A DNA stretch of 36,905 nucleotides, from NCBI RefSeq assembly GCF_013213975.1, contig NZ_JABSST010000030.1, positions 1 through 36,905 of the forward strand. Reading direction: 5' to 3'. Shown in pieces: positions 25,691 to 34,650 of the stretch; position 1 is the first letter of the stretch; every line of letters begins with the position of its first letter. The notes beneath the pieces are model-generated. The model did not search any database. It saw nothing but the letters and a program-made list of their open reading frames with translations, and was not told the origin of the DNA. The translations under genes and the position numbers were made by a program. This DNA is from Winogradskyella sp. (lineage in GTDB: Bacteria; Bacteroidota; Bacteroidia; Flavobacteriales; Flavobacteriaceae).

Positions 25691-27535
25691 CTAGATGTTG
25701 TCAACAAAGTCTTGAAACACAGCTTTGTGTTTATTTAAATCCAAATTTGGGGACACTGCAACACGTGCTATGTAATCTTTATCGCCTTCTTTAGTAGTAC
25801 CTTGCGTCGAGGTTGCTGGAATGGTCCAATAACAACCTTTTAATTGCCCATAACTTACGCAGTATTTACTTTCATCAGGTATTTTAGTAATCATAAGGTT
25901 AATCAACTTATGATTTAAATCACGTTTATACCTTTCCTTTTCCTCTGGAGTATTCCCTTTGGTTGGTAGATCTAAAGAGAAAACTGAAGGAGTAAATCCC
26001 TGTTGCGCTAGGTGTTTAGAAACAAAATTAATTTTTGCGTCAGGTAGTGTTTCTTCAATAAAATTTACAAAATCTCTTGTGTTCTGATACGCATTAGAAA
26101 TACGTTGAAGCATTGATGGTATTTGATTTGCTAGAATTTGATATTGTAAATCTGTTGCTTCATTATCGCAGAGGGTAAGGTGAGTTTCAATCTTGGATAT
26201 CAAATGCTTGGCAACGTTGTTTGTCAGACAATAACCTGCAGTGCATTTACCACCACTCGGAAACTTAGATCCACTAACATATGCTATGGTTTGAATTGAA
26301 GCCAGTAAGCTATCATCACTCAAAAATTGAAGGTTTGGACAAAATGTTTGATCTAAAATGAATACAGGTGCAACAGCTACATTTCCATGCGAACTGCTTC
26401 GTCTTTTTGTTAATACAGTTTTTAAAGCTTCCATATCTGGAACTTCTACTCTTGGGTTGGTAGGTATTTCAGCAATAATATAAGGAATAGCATCCTCTGT
26501 TGCTATGGTACTTAAAACAACGTCAAGACTCGTTACCATATCATTATCTCCATCCACTTGTAGATCGACTACTTCAACACTATTTAGCGCAGCAGCTAGG
26601 CGTCTGGCTTGATCATTTGTACCACCATAACAATTGGTTGGTACTATAAATTTTATGGGTTTACCATTATGTTTTTCTAATGCATGGTCTACCAATCCCA
26701 TCATAATAGCATACTGAATAGATAAACCACTGGAACCAACTAATACTTTCGAATTTATGTTATTAATCGCATTAATGGTATTGAGAACTTGGCCTTTAGT
26801 ATCAACGAGATTATAATCCTTGCAATTAAGATTCGATTGCGAAGCTATTGCTTGTAACGCTGTAACACAATTAGCTGGAGTCATGGCAATCGATTCCCTT
26901 CGTCTTACATGCTGAATTTTAGAAATGTAATCGGTATTTTTATCACCATCAACTACAATAACACTTCCTAATTTATCATAAAGATAAATCGTGAAATCTA
27001 TATTATTATTTTTAATTAATTCATCCGTTTGATTCTCATCTACAACTAAAATCGTGCTACCCTCGAATTCAGAAATTAGATTAATATCCTCAATTTGAAT
27101 TAAGTCGAAGTCATATCCATAGACATGCTTTATCGTTTCTGGATTAAATCCTTTTGGGGTAGTGCCTGAAAAAAGAATACGCGTTTTTTTACGGATTAAT
27201 AAATTGCTCCTCAAAACGGCTAGAATTGGCATAGTTTGAGAAGAAAAACTGATCACTTGTTCTGGGTGATTTCCATTGAGCTTGGCAATTGTCCATTCCA
27301 AGATGCAAGATAGAGGATGTCCTAATCGAATATAATCATAAGCTGTTGGTAGATCTTGAAGTGTAGAGGAAGTTGCATTATTGGTCTTAAACAACAGGTC
27401 GAACTGCTCTAAAAATTGAGTTTTTGCTAATGGCTCGTTATAGATATCTAAACGGTGTGTCGTAAGATTAAGCCAATCCGAAGGTAAACCATCTAATAAT
27501 TTATTAAGGTAAAAAAGGACCTTGTTTTTTTGCAT
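25691..27535 (-). CDS. PLP-dependent Cys/Met-metabolism-type enzyme, long form
   Basis: A 614-residue fold-type I pyridoxal phosphate enzyme related to cystathionine gamma-synthase. The C-terminal ~400 residues hold the core: SSGLSIQYAIMMGLVDHALE, the segment FIVPTNCYGGTND in the cofactor-contact region, IAEIPTNPRVEVPD, the strand FILDQTF with the cofactor-pairing aspartate, and the probable PLP lysine K424 in AYVSGSKFPSGGK. An N-terminal extension of about 200 residues (HRLDIYNEPLAKTQFLE, FDLIQIEDINLISEFEGST) is not part of the usual 380-400 residue enzyme. It may be a degenerate duplicate of the large domain. The reaction is not predictable: the lysine region lacks the classical KYxxGHSD pattern. 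It stands alone among pseudogenes but is itself intact. Confidence 0.75.
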   Translation of the reverse strand: MQKNKVLFYLNKLLDGLPSDWLNLTTHRLDIYNEPLAKTQFLEQFDLLFKTNNATSSTLQDLPTAYDYIRLGHPLSCILEWTIAKLNGNHPEQVISFSSQTMPILAVLRSNLLIRKKTRILFSGTTPKGFNPETIKHVYGYDFDLIQIEDINLISEFEGSTILVVDENQTDELIKNNNIDFTIYLYDKLGSVIVVDGDKNTDYISKIQHVRRRESIAMTPANCVTALQAIASQSNLNCKDYNLVDTKGQVLNTINAINNINSKVLVGSSGLSIQYAIMMGLVDHALEKHNGKPIKFIVPTNCYGGTNDQARRLAAALNSVEVVDLQVDGDNDMVTSLDVVLSTIATEDAIPYIIAEIPTNPRVEVPDMEALKTVLTKRRSSSHGNVAVAPVFILDQTFCPNLQFLSDDSLLASIQTIAYVSGSKFPSGGKCTAGYCLTNNVAKHLISKIETHLTLCDNEATDLQYQILANQIPSMLQRISNAYQNTRDFVNFIEETLPDAKINFVSKHLAQQGFTPSVFSLDLPTKGNTPEEKERYKRDLNHKLINLMITKIPDESKYCVSYGQLKGCYWTIPATSTQGTTKEGDKDYIARVAVSPNLDLNKHKAVFQDFVDNI

Positions 27536-27625
27536 TTTTAAGTCTTTAAAAAGAGTTCCTAAAGATACGTTAGTTCCAATAGTTTCGAATGGTATAAATT
27601 ATTTTTTATTAGTGTTTTCTTTGAG

Positions 27626-28573
27626 TCATTCTAAAAAATTAAGAACATAATCCAAACTCTTATGTGGACTTTCTTCCATAGGTACATGACCAACATTTTT
27701 TAAAATATTTAATGTGCTATTATTAAGATCTTTATCGAACCGATTAGCCATTTCAACAGGTGTTAACATATCTTCTTCACCCCAAAGTATAAGTACAGGT
27801 TGTGTAATGGTTTTAATTTTTTCGTGTTGGTTAGGGTCGGGTTTAATTGCTAGTTTATCTACAAAGGCTTGTCTGTTACCTTTTCTTAAAGTGAGTTCAA
27901 AATAGCGGTTAACAAGTTCTGTGGTCACTTTGCTCTTATCTGCATAAACGTTTTCTACACTCTTTTTAGCTATAAAGCGTGGTGTAATGTATGTAAACGC
28001 TTTATTAATTATGGGTGTTTGAGCGAGTTTAAAAGCTATAGGAATATCTTTAGATTTATTAGGGTATCCTGACGCATCAATAAGAATCAATTTTTTTACT
28101 TTCGATGGGAATTTAGCAGTAAAAAGCCAAGCAATATTACCTCCTAGTGAATTTCCTGCTAGAATACACTTTTTAATTTTTAATGTATCTAAAAACGATT
28201 TTATGAAGTTGACATAATTATTTTTTGAATAATTTCTGTTTGGAAAAGGACCTGTTAGTCCATAACCTGGTAAATCCATTCTAACAACGCGTTTGGTTTT
28301 ACTCAATTTAGAAGACCAATTGTCGAAGGTATGAAGACTAGATCCTGTGCCATGAATTAAAATTATTGGGATAGAGTCGTTTCTTAAACCCTCATCACAA
28401 TAATGAACATTCATATTATTAATTGAAGTAAATATTGATGAATTGTTGGTGTATTTTGTTTTTAATTCTTCTAAAGGAATGTCTTTTTGTCCAAAAAGTA
28501 AAATAAATATTACTGAAAGAGAACCTATAATAAGTACTAGTTTTTTTATGATTTTAAGAGTAATTTGTCTCAT
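27626..28573 (-). CDS. Membrane-anchored alpha/beta hydrolase
   Basis: A 315-residue alpha/beta hydrolase with an N-terminal membrane anchor or uncleaved signal (KKLVLIIGSLSVIFILLFG, residues 10-28). The oxyanion-hole motif IHGTGSS starts at residue 73, RMDLPGYGLTGP follows, and the nucleophile is S142 in AGNSLGGN. The acid is in LWGEEDMLTP and the histidine in VGHVPMEE. All catalytic elements are present in canonical order, so it is probably an active esterase or related hydrolase facing the periplasm. The substrate is unknown. It is followed by the PLP enzyme gene 90 bases downstream and preceded by the PaiB-like gene with only 19 bases between, so it may be transcribed with the latter. Confidence 0.85.
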   Translation of the reverse strand: MRQITLKIIKKLVLIIGSLSVIFILLFGQKDIPLEELKTKYTNNSSIFTSINNMNVHYCDEGLRNDSIPIILIHGTGSSLHTFDNWSSKLSKTKRVVRMDLPGYGLTGPFPNRNYSKNNYVNFIKSFLDTLKIKKCILAGNSLGGNIAWLFTAKFPSKVKKLILIDASGYPNKSKDIPIAFKLAQTPIINKAFTYITPRFIAKKSVENVYADKSKVTTELVNRYFELTLRKGNRQAFVDKLAIKPDPNQHEKIKTITQPVLILWGEEDMLTPVEMANRFDKDLNNSTLNILKNVGHVPMEESPHKSLDYVLNFLE

Positions 28574-28592
28574 GCTTTAGGTTAATACAAAA

Positions 28593-29183
28593 TCAAAATA
28601 CCTTATCTAAAAAATCAGCAATACTTACTTGATTAGCGCGTATAAGTTCTTTTCTTGCAGCCATCATATCACTGGTCTTTTTGTCTTGTGAGAGTTTCAA
28701 TTTACCTTCCCATTCAGTGATGTTTACTTCAAACATTTCGATATACTCTAAGTTAGCATCCAAGCGTGGGTTGTCTGGTTCTAATACATAATCGTGATTA
28801 GGGGCTTCGAGAAATTCAGTCATTGCTATGAGTGATTGTTTCAATGCGGCCTTACTTTTAATAACTTCAACGGTTCCCCTTAAATGCACTTTGATAAAGT
28901 TCCACGTAGGAAGTTGCGTCGTGGAGTATACCGTTGGTGAAATGTAACATTGCGGCCCTTGGAATATTATAGTAACAAGATTTCCATCCTTAAGTAAATC
29001 TTTTTGTGGGTTAAATATATCGATATGTCCAATGAGTTTTCCATCATCATATACCAAAGGTAGATGGCTTACTAGGGGAAGATTATCCTTAACAGAAATA
29101 ACTGTAGCCAATGGATAGGATTTTATAACTTCAATTAAATGACCTTTATTGTTGTCTTGATGATGTTTTGGTGGATATTTCAT
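28593..29183 (-). CDS. PaiB-like FMN-binding protein
   Basis: A 196-residue member of the PaiB family (FMN-binding, described as negative regulators of sporulation and protease genes in Bacillus). The family start MKYPPKHHQDNN, the strand YPLATVISVKDNLPLVSHLPL, and later NLVTIIFQGPQCYISPTVY and LPTWNFIKVHLRGTVEV match the split-barrel flavin-binding fold. The length is typical. Regulation in Bacteroidota is unproven, and a simple FMN enzyme role is as likely. It is followed by the hydrolase gene and preceded by a dead DUF1569 gene only 3 bases away. Confidence 0.88.
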   Translation of the reverse strand: MKYPPKHHQDNNKGHLIEVIKSYPLATVISVKDNLPLVSHLPLVYDDGKLIGHIDIFNPQKDLLKDGNLVTIIFQGPQCYISPTVYSTTQLPTWNFIKVHLRGTVEVIKSKAALKQSLIAMTEFLEAPNHDYVLEPDNPRLDANLEYIEMFEVNITEWEGKLKLSQDKKTSDMMAARKELIRANQVSIADFLDKVF

Positions 29184-29186
29184 AGG

Positions 29187-29630
29187 CTAAACCTCAAATT
29201 TTTTAAAATGATAATCTAAATGGTTGTACTCCATTTGTCTCCATTGCTGCCATGTGAGATTCGCAAATGAAGGCTCAGGGGCCCATTCTGTTTTTGTACG
29301 CGTTTGATATGCTTCATTAATTGAGGCCTGTAATTCATTTTTCTATTGACTTAAATCTTTAGTGTTTTTTACTTTCAAAAATTTAGCTGTTGGAAGTCCT
29401 TTTTTCAAAGGTTTATCATTGTAGAGATATTTTTTAAATAAAAGTTTAAACAACCCATTAGGGTTTGTACGGTAAGCGTTTTTGCCGAGTAGGATAATAA
29501 GTGAACTTTGACAATGCCAAGCCATTTGACCTATATTCATTTTCTCCCGCTCTGCAGAAGCATTTTTGTCTAGTTTCGAGAGTTGATCTTTAAATTTCAT
29601 TTAAGCACTTTTCTCAAAAATTGATTCCAT
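29187..29630 (-). pseudogene. DUF1569-like protein with two in-frame stops
   Basis: A single frame of 147 codons from ATG 29630 to TAG 29189-29187 has the shape of a DUF1569 (DinB-like helical bundle) protein. It opens with MESIFEKSA, then TAA at 29603-29601 (codon 10), then MKFKDQLSKLDKNASAEREK, MNIGQMAWHCQSSL and KNTKDLSQ, then TAG at 29345-29343 (codon 96), then KNELQASINEAYQTRTKTEW, ANLTWQQWRQMEYNHLDYHF and KKFEV. An ATG at 29600 allows translation of 85 residues, so a truncated product is possible. Because the rest of the frame is intact on both sides of each stop, loss looks recent. Confidence 0.8.
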
Positions 29631-29681
29631 AATTATGGATTTAAATAGAAACTTAAAATTACAATTTTTTATCTTTAAAGC

Positions 29682-30380
29682 ATGTTCGAAAAACAATCGT
29701 CATTTTCAATTAAGAACTGGTCCCGAGATGATCAACCCAGAGAAAAATTAAGAGACAAAGGAAAGACTACTCTAAGTGATGCTGAGTTAGTCGCTATTCT
29801 TATTGGATCCGGTAGTCGAGATGAAAGCGCTGTGGATTTATGTAAGCGTATTTTAGCAAGTGTCGATTATAATCTTAATGCTCTAGGAAAACTCTCAATC
29901 AAGCATTTAATGGAGTTTAAAGGTATAGGAGAAGCTAAGGCTATAACTATTGCGGCTGCATTAGAACTGGGACGTCGTCGGCGATTAGAAGACGCTCTTC
30001 ATCAAGATAAAATTTCGTCAAGCCGTTCTGTTTTTGATATTATGCAACCAGTTTTGGGTGAGTTACCGCATGAAGAATTCTGGATTCTGTATTTAAATAA
30101 TTCAAATAAGGTTATTCGAAAAAATCAATTAAGCAAAGGTGGAATAACAGGAACATTAGTTGATGTTAGATTAGTTTTAAAGAATGCATTAGAGGTTGGT
30201 GCAACAGCTTTGATATTATGTCATAATCATCCATCAGGAACTTTAAAACCAAGTGAGGCAGACAAAGCTGTTACCACTAAACTTAAGACTGCTGCAAAAA
30301 GTTTGGATATAAAAGTTTTAGATCATCTAATTATAACTGAAAAAGCATACTTTAGTTTTGCAGATGAAGAATTGATATAA
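29682..30380 (+). CDS. radC: RadC-family JAB-domain protein
   Basis: A 232-residue RadC/YicR-type protein. The N-terminal part (to about residue 85) has the UPF0758 pattern RDDQPREKLRDKGKTTLSDAELVAILIGSGSR and a helix-hairpin-helix (LMEFKGIGEAKAITI). The C-terminal JAB/MPN domain keeps the metal-binding motif HNHPSG beginning at H181, followed by the aspartate in PSEADKAV. Despite the name, a DNA-repair role is not established for the family. TATCTTTA, close to the -7 consensus, lies only 5 bases before the ATG, so the transcript may be nearly leaderless. Its TAA shares a base with the next ATG (TAATG). Confidence 0.92.
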   Translation: MFEKQSSFSIKNWSRDDQPREKLRDKGKTTLSDAELVAILIGSGSRDESAVDLCKRILASVDYNLNALGKLSIKHLMEFKGIGEAKAITIAAALELGRRRRLEDALHQDKISSSRSVFDIMQPVLGELPHEEFWILYLNNSNKVIRKNQLSKGGITGTLVDVRLVLKNALEVGATALILCHNHPSGTLKPSEADKAVTTKLKTAAKSLDIKVLDHLIITEKAYFSFADEELI

Positions 30381-31672
30381 TGCTACTAGTTTATTCACAT
30401 AAAATAACTCCACGTCTTAAATATACATTTAAGCATTTATGTAGGCGGATTCTTAGATTAGAGATCAAGTTTACCTCTAAGATCGAAGACTTTATTGCTC
30501 ATGACAGTCTTAAAATGTCCTACACGAGACAACCTTTAAGCAATGAGTTGTTTGTAAGAAGTAATGAGTTGTTATTTGAACAGGGCTTGTCAGACTTGGA
30601 TATTAATGTGCAAACTTGGGATAATACTAAGGGTTTTTTTGCAGCTGGGGAGCGTAGTGATTTACCGTATGATATTTTTGCTGCATCCTTTTATCTTTTA
30701 AGCCGTTATGAAGAATATTTGCCGCATGTAAAAGATGATTATGGGCGCTTTATGGCAAAAGAAAGTTTGGCTTACAAGAATCGGTTTTTAAATCAGCCAG
30801 TTATTGATATTTGGGCATACAAATTACAAGCAGTTTTAAAAGAGCGATTTCCTGATTTTAAGTTTTCGGATCGAAAATATAGACTACAGCCAATTATTGA
30901 TGTCCCAATGGCATACTATTTTAGAAAAAAAGGTTTGCTGCGAACCATAGGGGGCACTTTTACAGATATAGGACGATTTAGATTTAGGCAGTTATACCAG
31001 CGTTACCTGGTACTTATGGGCTTTAAACGTGATCCTTACGATACTTTTAAATGGATTATTGCCAAACAGAAACAATGTAATTTTAAGTTTACAGTTTTGT
31101 TTTTAATTGGCGATTATTCGACTTATGACAAAAGTATCAGTACCAATAAAAAAGAATTTGTATCACTGATAAAGTCTGTGGCAGATTATTGCTATGTTGG
31201 GATTAAAGCCTCTTTTTTTGCTTTAGAGGATATCTCCATTTTAAAGAAAGAAAAATTGAAAATGGAAGCCATTATTAATAGTGATTTACATGCTGTGAGA
31301 CACTCGTTTTCTAAGCTTAACCTAGCGCAATCCTATCGAAACTTAATAGAACTTGAGATAAATCAAGACTTTACTATGGGTTATATAGATACGCTTGGAT
31401 TTAGGGCTGGTACCTGTACACCTTTTCAATTTTATGATTTGGATAACGAAGTACAAACGCCCTTGCAGATTAATCCATACCATTGCCTAGATTATGCATT
31501 GCTTAAATATGCGTCACAATTAGATAAACAAGAACATTTACAAAAATTAATAGACGAAGTAAAGGCAGTAAATGGCACTTTTACACCTGTATTTCATAAT
31601 TATACATTTAGTAATCAAGAACGATGGAAAGGGTTTAGATCACTCTTTAATATAATTTTAGAATCTTCATAA
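30380..31672 (+). CDS. Polysaccharide deacetylase-like protein
   Basis: A 430-residue protein of the flavobacterial polysaccharide-deacetylase-like group. The N-terminal third is a conserved region seen in this group (TWDNTKGFFAAGERSDLPYDIFAASFYLLSRYEEYL). The later part resembles the NodB-type barrel: IIDVPMAYYFRKKG may carry the catalytic or metal aspartate, YVGIKASFFALED and AVRHSFSKLNLAQSYRNLIE the histidine region, and MGYIDTLGFRAGTCTPFQFYDL the final strand. The histidine set differs from classical deacetylases, so activity is uncertain. The substrate may be a cell-surface glycan. Start and stop overlap its neighbours by one base (TAATG both times), pointing to translational coupling. 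Confidence 0.7.
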   Translation: MLLVYSHKITPRLKYTFKHLCRRILRLEIKFTSKIEDFIAHDSLKMSYTRQPLSNELFVRSNELLFEQGLSDLDINVQTWDNTKGFFAAGERSDLPYDIFAASFYLLSRYEEYLPHVKDDYGRFMAKESLAYKNRFLNQPVIDIWAYKLQAVLKERFPDFKFSDRKYRLQPIIDVPMAYYFRKKGLLRTIGGTFTDIGRFRFRQLYQRYLVLMGFKRDPYDTFKWIIAKQKQCNFKFTVLFLIGDYSTYDKSISTNKKEFVSLIKSVADYCYVGIKASFFALEDISILKKEKLKMEAIINSDLHAVRHSFSKLNLAQSYRNLIELEINQDFTMGYIDTLGFRAGTCTPFQFYDLDNEVQTPLQINPYHCLDYALLKYASQLDKQEHLQKLIDEVKAVNGTFTPVFHNYTFSNQERWKGFRSLFNIILESS

Positions 31673-32358
31673 TGAAACACACTATAAAACATGTATTCTT
31701 CGATTTGGATCATACCCTTTGGGACTTTGATAAAAACTCAGGATTAACTTTTGAAAAAATATTTAAATTAAACCATTTAGACATTCGGCTTGATGAATTT
31801 TTGGAAGTCTATGAGCCAATTAATTTTAAATATTGGAAACTGTATCGAGAAGAACGTGTTTCTAAATCAGATTTACGATATGGGAGATTAAAGGATGCAT
31901 TTGATGCTATTAAGGTATCGGTAGAAGATAAAATGATTGACCATTTGTCAGTTGCATATATTGATCATTTAACCACATTTAATCACTTGTTTGAAGGGGC
32001 AATTGATATTTTGGAGTACCTTAAGGACAAATATAATTTACATATTATAACAAATGGTTTTGAAGAAGCTCAAGAACGCAAAATGAGCAATGCTAACATT
32101 AAGCATTATTTTGAAACTATTACAAACTCGGAGATGGTTGGTGTTAAAAAACCGAATCCTAAAATCTTTAACTTTGCCTTAAATACCGCCAATGCAAATC
32201 CTATGGAAAGTATGATGATAGGCGATAGTCTGGAGGCAGATATTGAAGGAGCACATAAAATTGGAATGAATACATTGCATTTTGATTATAAGGATTTGCA
32301 GCACGATCATAATTATAATCGCATTGTGAGCCTAAAAGAAATAATAGATTATCTTTAG
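31672..32358 (+). CDS. YjjG-like HAD-superfamily nucleotidase
   Basis: A 228-residue haloacid dehalogenase hydrolase. Motif I is FFDLDHTLWDFDKNS with catalytic D11 and D13. Motif II is the IITNGF threonine, motif III the lysine in VGVKKPNPKIF, and motif IV GDSLEADIEGAHKIGM. The cap insertion and the segment LWDFDKNSGLTFEKIFK resemble the YjjG subfamily, which removes phosphate from non-canonical pyrimidine nucleotides. The exact substrate is inferred. It is coupled to the upstream deacetylase-like gene by a TAATG overlap and followed after 6 bases by a secreted protein gene. Confidence 0.85.
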   Translation: MKHTIKHVFFDLDHTLWDFDKNSGLTFEKIFKLNHLDIRLDEFLEVYEPINFKYWKLYREERVSKSDLRYGRLKDAFDAIKVSVEDKMIDHLSVAYIDHLTTFNHLFEGAIDILEYLKDKYNLHIITNGFEEAQERKMSNANIKHYFETITNSEMVGVKKPNPKIFNFALNTANANPMESMMIGDSLEADIEGAHKIGMNTLHFDYKDLQHDHNYNRIVSLKEIIDYL

Positions 32359-32364
32359 TCGATT

Positions 32365-33255
32365 ATGAAAAAAGTATTGGCACTAATAGTTCTAGCTTGT
32401 TCATTTGCCTTCAATTCAAATGCTCAGCAAAGTATTAACGATTATCAATATGTGGTTATTCCATTACAATATGAATTTCTGAAGGGTAAAGATACCTACC
32501 GTTTAAATACTTTGACTAGAGTACTCTTTCAGAAAGAAGGATTTAAAACGTTTTTTAATGAAGAGATCTTGCCAGATGATTTATTTAAGGATAGGTGTTT
32601 AGCTCTTTATGCAGATGTAAAAAAAGTAAAAGGTGGTTTTAGAAAAACCAAGCTGGAAATTGTTCTTAAAGATTGTAAGGGCGATGTTGTATTAAAAAGC
32701 GATGTTGGGCAATCTGGTGAAAATGTACATGAAAAACGACATAAGGAAGCATTAACTGATGCTTTCCAATCTATTAAAAAGCTTAACTATAGTTATAAAG
32801 CGCCTCAAAAAGAAGTTATGGCTGGTATTGAAGAGCCAATTGTGAGAGAAGAACCCACCAAGAATAGGGTTACACATGAAAATGAGGATGTTACCATTGA
32901 AGTAAACCAAGATGAGGTAAAGGTTGAGGCAGAAGAGAAAACGATTGAAAAACCTGAGTTAAATGTAGCGTCGGATACTATTGAAAACTCTAAACCAAAA
33001 CTAGATCAGAAACAAAAGGATGTAATTGCCGATTCAAAAAAAGAGGAATTATTAACGGTTAAAACCATACCACTTGGGTTTGAAATATTGGATTCAAAGT
33101 CTAATATTATTATGATATTATTAAAAACTGGGGCGCCAGACGTTTATATTGTAAAAGGAAAAGATGCCATTGTTTTTAAAAGTGGCATAAAATGGATTTA
33201 TTCTGAAAATGATGGTACAAACGAAACCCTAAAACAATTATCACTTCAATTTTAA
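32365..33255 (+). CDS. Secreted protein of unknown function
   Basis: A 296-residue protein with a clear signal peptide (MKKVLALIVLACSFAFNSNAQQ). Residues about 25-150 form a compact domain (YQYVVIPLQYEFLKGKDTYR, NTLTRVLFQKEGFKTFFNEE, ADVKKVKGGFRKTKLEIVL) that I recall as typical of an unnamed flavobacterial family. A charged, low-complexity linker rich in Glu and Lys follows (about 155-230), and the C-terminal ~60 residues form a second small folded part (LGFEILDSKSNIIMILLKTG). Last gene of the radC run, ending 10 bases before the convergent rarA stop. The function is unknown. Confidence 0.7.
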   Translation: MKKVLALIVLACSFAFNSNAQQSINDYQYVVIPLQYEFLKGKDTYRLNTLTRVLFQKEGFKTFFNEEILPDDLFKDRCLALYADVKKVKGGFRKTKLEIVLKDCKGDVVLKSDVGQSGENVHEKRHKEALTDAFQSIKKLNYSYKAPQKEVMAGIEEPIVREEPTKNRVTHENEDVTIEVNQDEVKVEAEEKTIEKPELNVASDTIENSKPKLDQKQKDVIADSKKEELLTVKTIPLGFEILDSKSNIIMILLKTGAPDVYIVKGKDAIVFKSGIKWIYSENDGTNETLKQLSLQF

Positions 33256-33265
33256 GTTTAGGCAT

Positions 33266-34543
33266 TTAGTAACCATATTTTTCTTTCCAACGTGCTTTTA
33301 GAAATTGACGTTGTGTGTTTTCTCGCGTATTATTTCCTGGATTATATAAAGTCGTATGTTTTATGGCTTCCGGCATAAATTCATGTTCAGCAAAATTATT
33401 ATCGTAACTGTGTGCATATTTATAATTATCCCCATAGCCAAGTTCTTTCATTAGTTTGGTTGGCGCATTTCTTATGGATAGCGGAACTGATAAATCTCCG
33501 GTTTCTCTGACCAACTGTTGAGCCTTATTAATAGCTTCATATGCAGCGTTACTTTTTGGTGAACTTGCCAAATAGGTCGCACACTGGCTTAAAATAATTC
33601 GTGATTCTGGATTTCCAATTACTGAAACAGCCTGAAAGGTATTCATAGCTATTACCAAAGCGGTTGGGTTGGCATTACCAATATCTTCACTAGCTAAAAT
33701 CACCAATCGACGCGCTATGAACCTTACATCCTCACCACCTTCTATCATACGGGCCAAATAGTAGACCGCAGCATTGGGATCACTACCCCGAATCGATTTT
33801 ATAAAGGCTGATATGATGTCATAATGTTCCTCTCCAGTTTTATCATAACGAGCTGCTTTACTCTGAACTTGTTTAGTAACGAGATCATTGGTGATTACTA
33901 TTTTATTGCTGTTAGCGGCGGTAACGAGAAGTTCAAAAATATTTAATAATTTACGTGCATCACCACCTGAAAAGCGCAATAAGGCCTCAGTCTGCTTTAA
34001 TTCAATATCGAGTTTGGATATAACCTCATCCTTGGTAATAGCTCTTTGTAATAGGGCTTCGAGATCTTCTCTATTAAAGGCATTTAAAGTATAAACTTGG
34101 CATCTTGAAAGTAATGCAGAAATAACCTCGAAACTAGGATTTTCAGTTGTTGCGCCAATTAAGCTTATCCAGCCTTTTTCCACAGCTTCTAATAATGAGT
34201 CTTGCTGGGGTTTACTGAAGCGATGGATTTCATCAATAAAGAGAATTGGATTCTTGGCGGTAAATAACCCACCACATTTTTTAGCTTTATCAATAACCTC
34301 TCTTATGTCTTTTACTCCAGAATTAATAGCACTTAATTTAAAAAACGGACGTCCCGATTCATTAGCAATAATATTTGCTAAAGTTGTTTTACCAATGCCT
34401 GGAGGTCCCCAAAGGATGAGAGAAGGAATAACACCACTTTTAATCTGCTGATAAAGCATACCATCTTTACCAACAAGGTGTTGTTGGCTTATATAATCTT
34501 CCAGAGCTTTTGGTCGAAGTCTTTCAGCTAATGGGATATTCAT
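33266..34543 (-). CDS. rarA: Replication-associated recombination protein A
   Basis: A 425-residue AAA+ ATPase of the RarA/MgsA/WRNIP1 family, which acts at stalled replication forks with single-strand binding protein and clamp-loader-like activity. N-terminal signature PLAERLRPKALEDYISQQHL; Walker A GPPGIGKTT from residue 46; Walker B ILFIDEIHRF followed by SKPQQDSLLEAVEKG; sensor 1 LIGATTENPSFEV; and the C-terminal MgsA region AFIKSIRGSDPNAAVYYLARM with GNANPTAL. The protein ends in the usual FLKARWKEKYG. The length is normal. It is convergent with the preceding secreted-protein gene and divergent from the rhomboid gene. Confidence 0.96.
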   Translation of the reverse strand: MNIPLAERLRPKALEDYISQQHLVGKDGMLYQQIKSGVIPSLILWGPPGIGKTTLANIIANESGRPFFKLSAINSGVKDIREVIDKAKKCGGLFTAKNPILFIDEIHRFSKPQQDSLLEAVEKGWISLIGATTENPSFEVISALLSRCQVYTLNAFNREDLEALLQRAITKDEVISKLDIELKQTEALLRFSGGDARKLLNIFELLVTAANSNKIVITNDLVTKQVQSKAARYDKTGEEHYDIISAFIKSIRGSDPNAAVYYLARMIEGGEDVRFIARRLVILASEDIGNANPTALVIAMNTFQAVSVIGNPESRIILSQCATYLASSPKSNAAYEAINKAQQLVRETGDLSVPLSIRNAPTKLMKELGYGDNYKYAHSYDNNFAEHEFMPEAIKHTTLYNPGNNTRENTQRQFLKARWKEKYGY

Positions 34544-34650
34544 AGTTTAAAATTACAATTAAATTTATAGAGAATTTATAACCGCAATGACAATATTTCA
34601 TACAATTAAAGTTTGGTTGCAAATTTGAAGAAATTATATAAATTGTAGCA

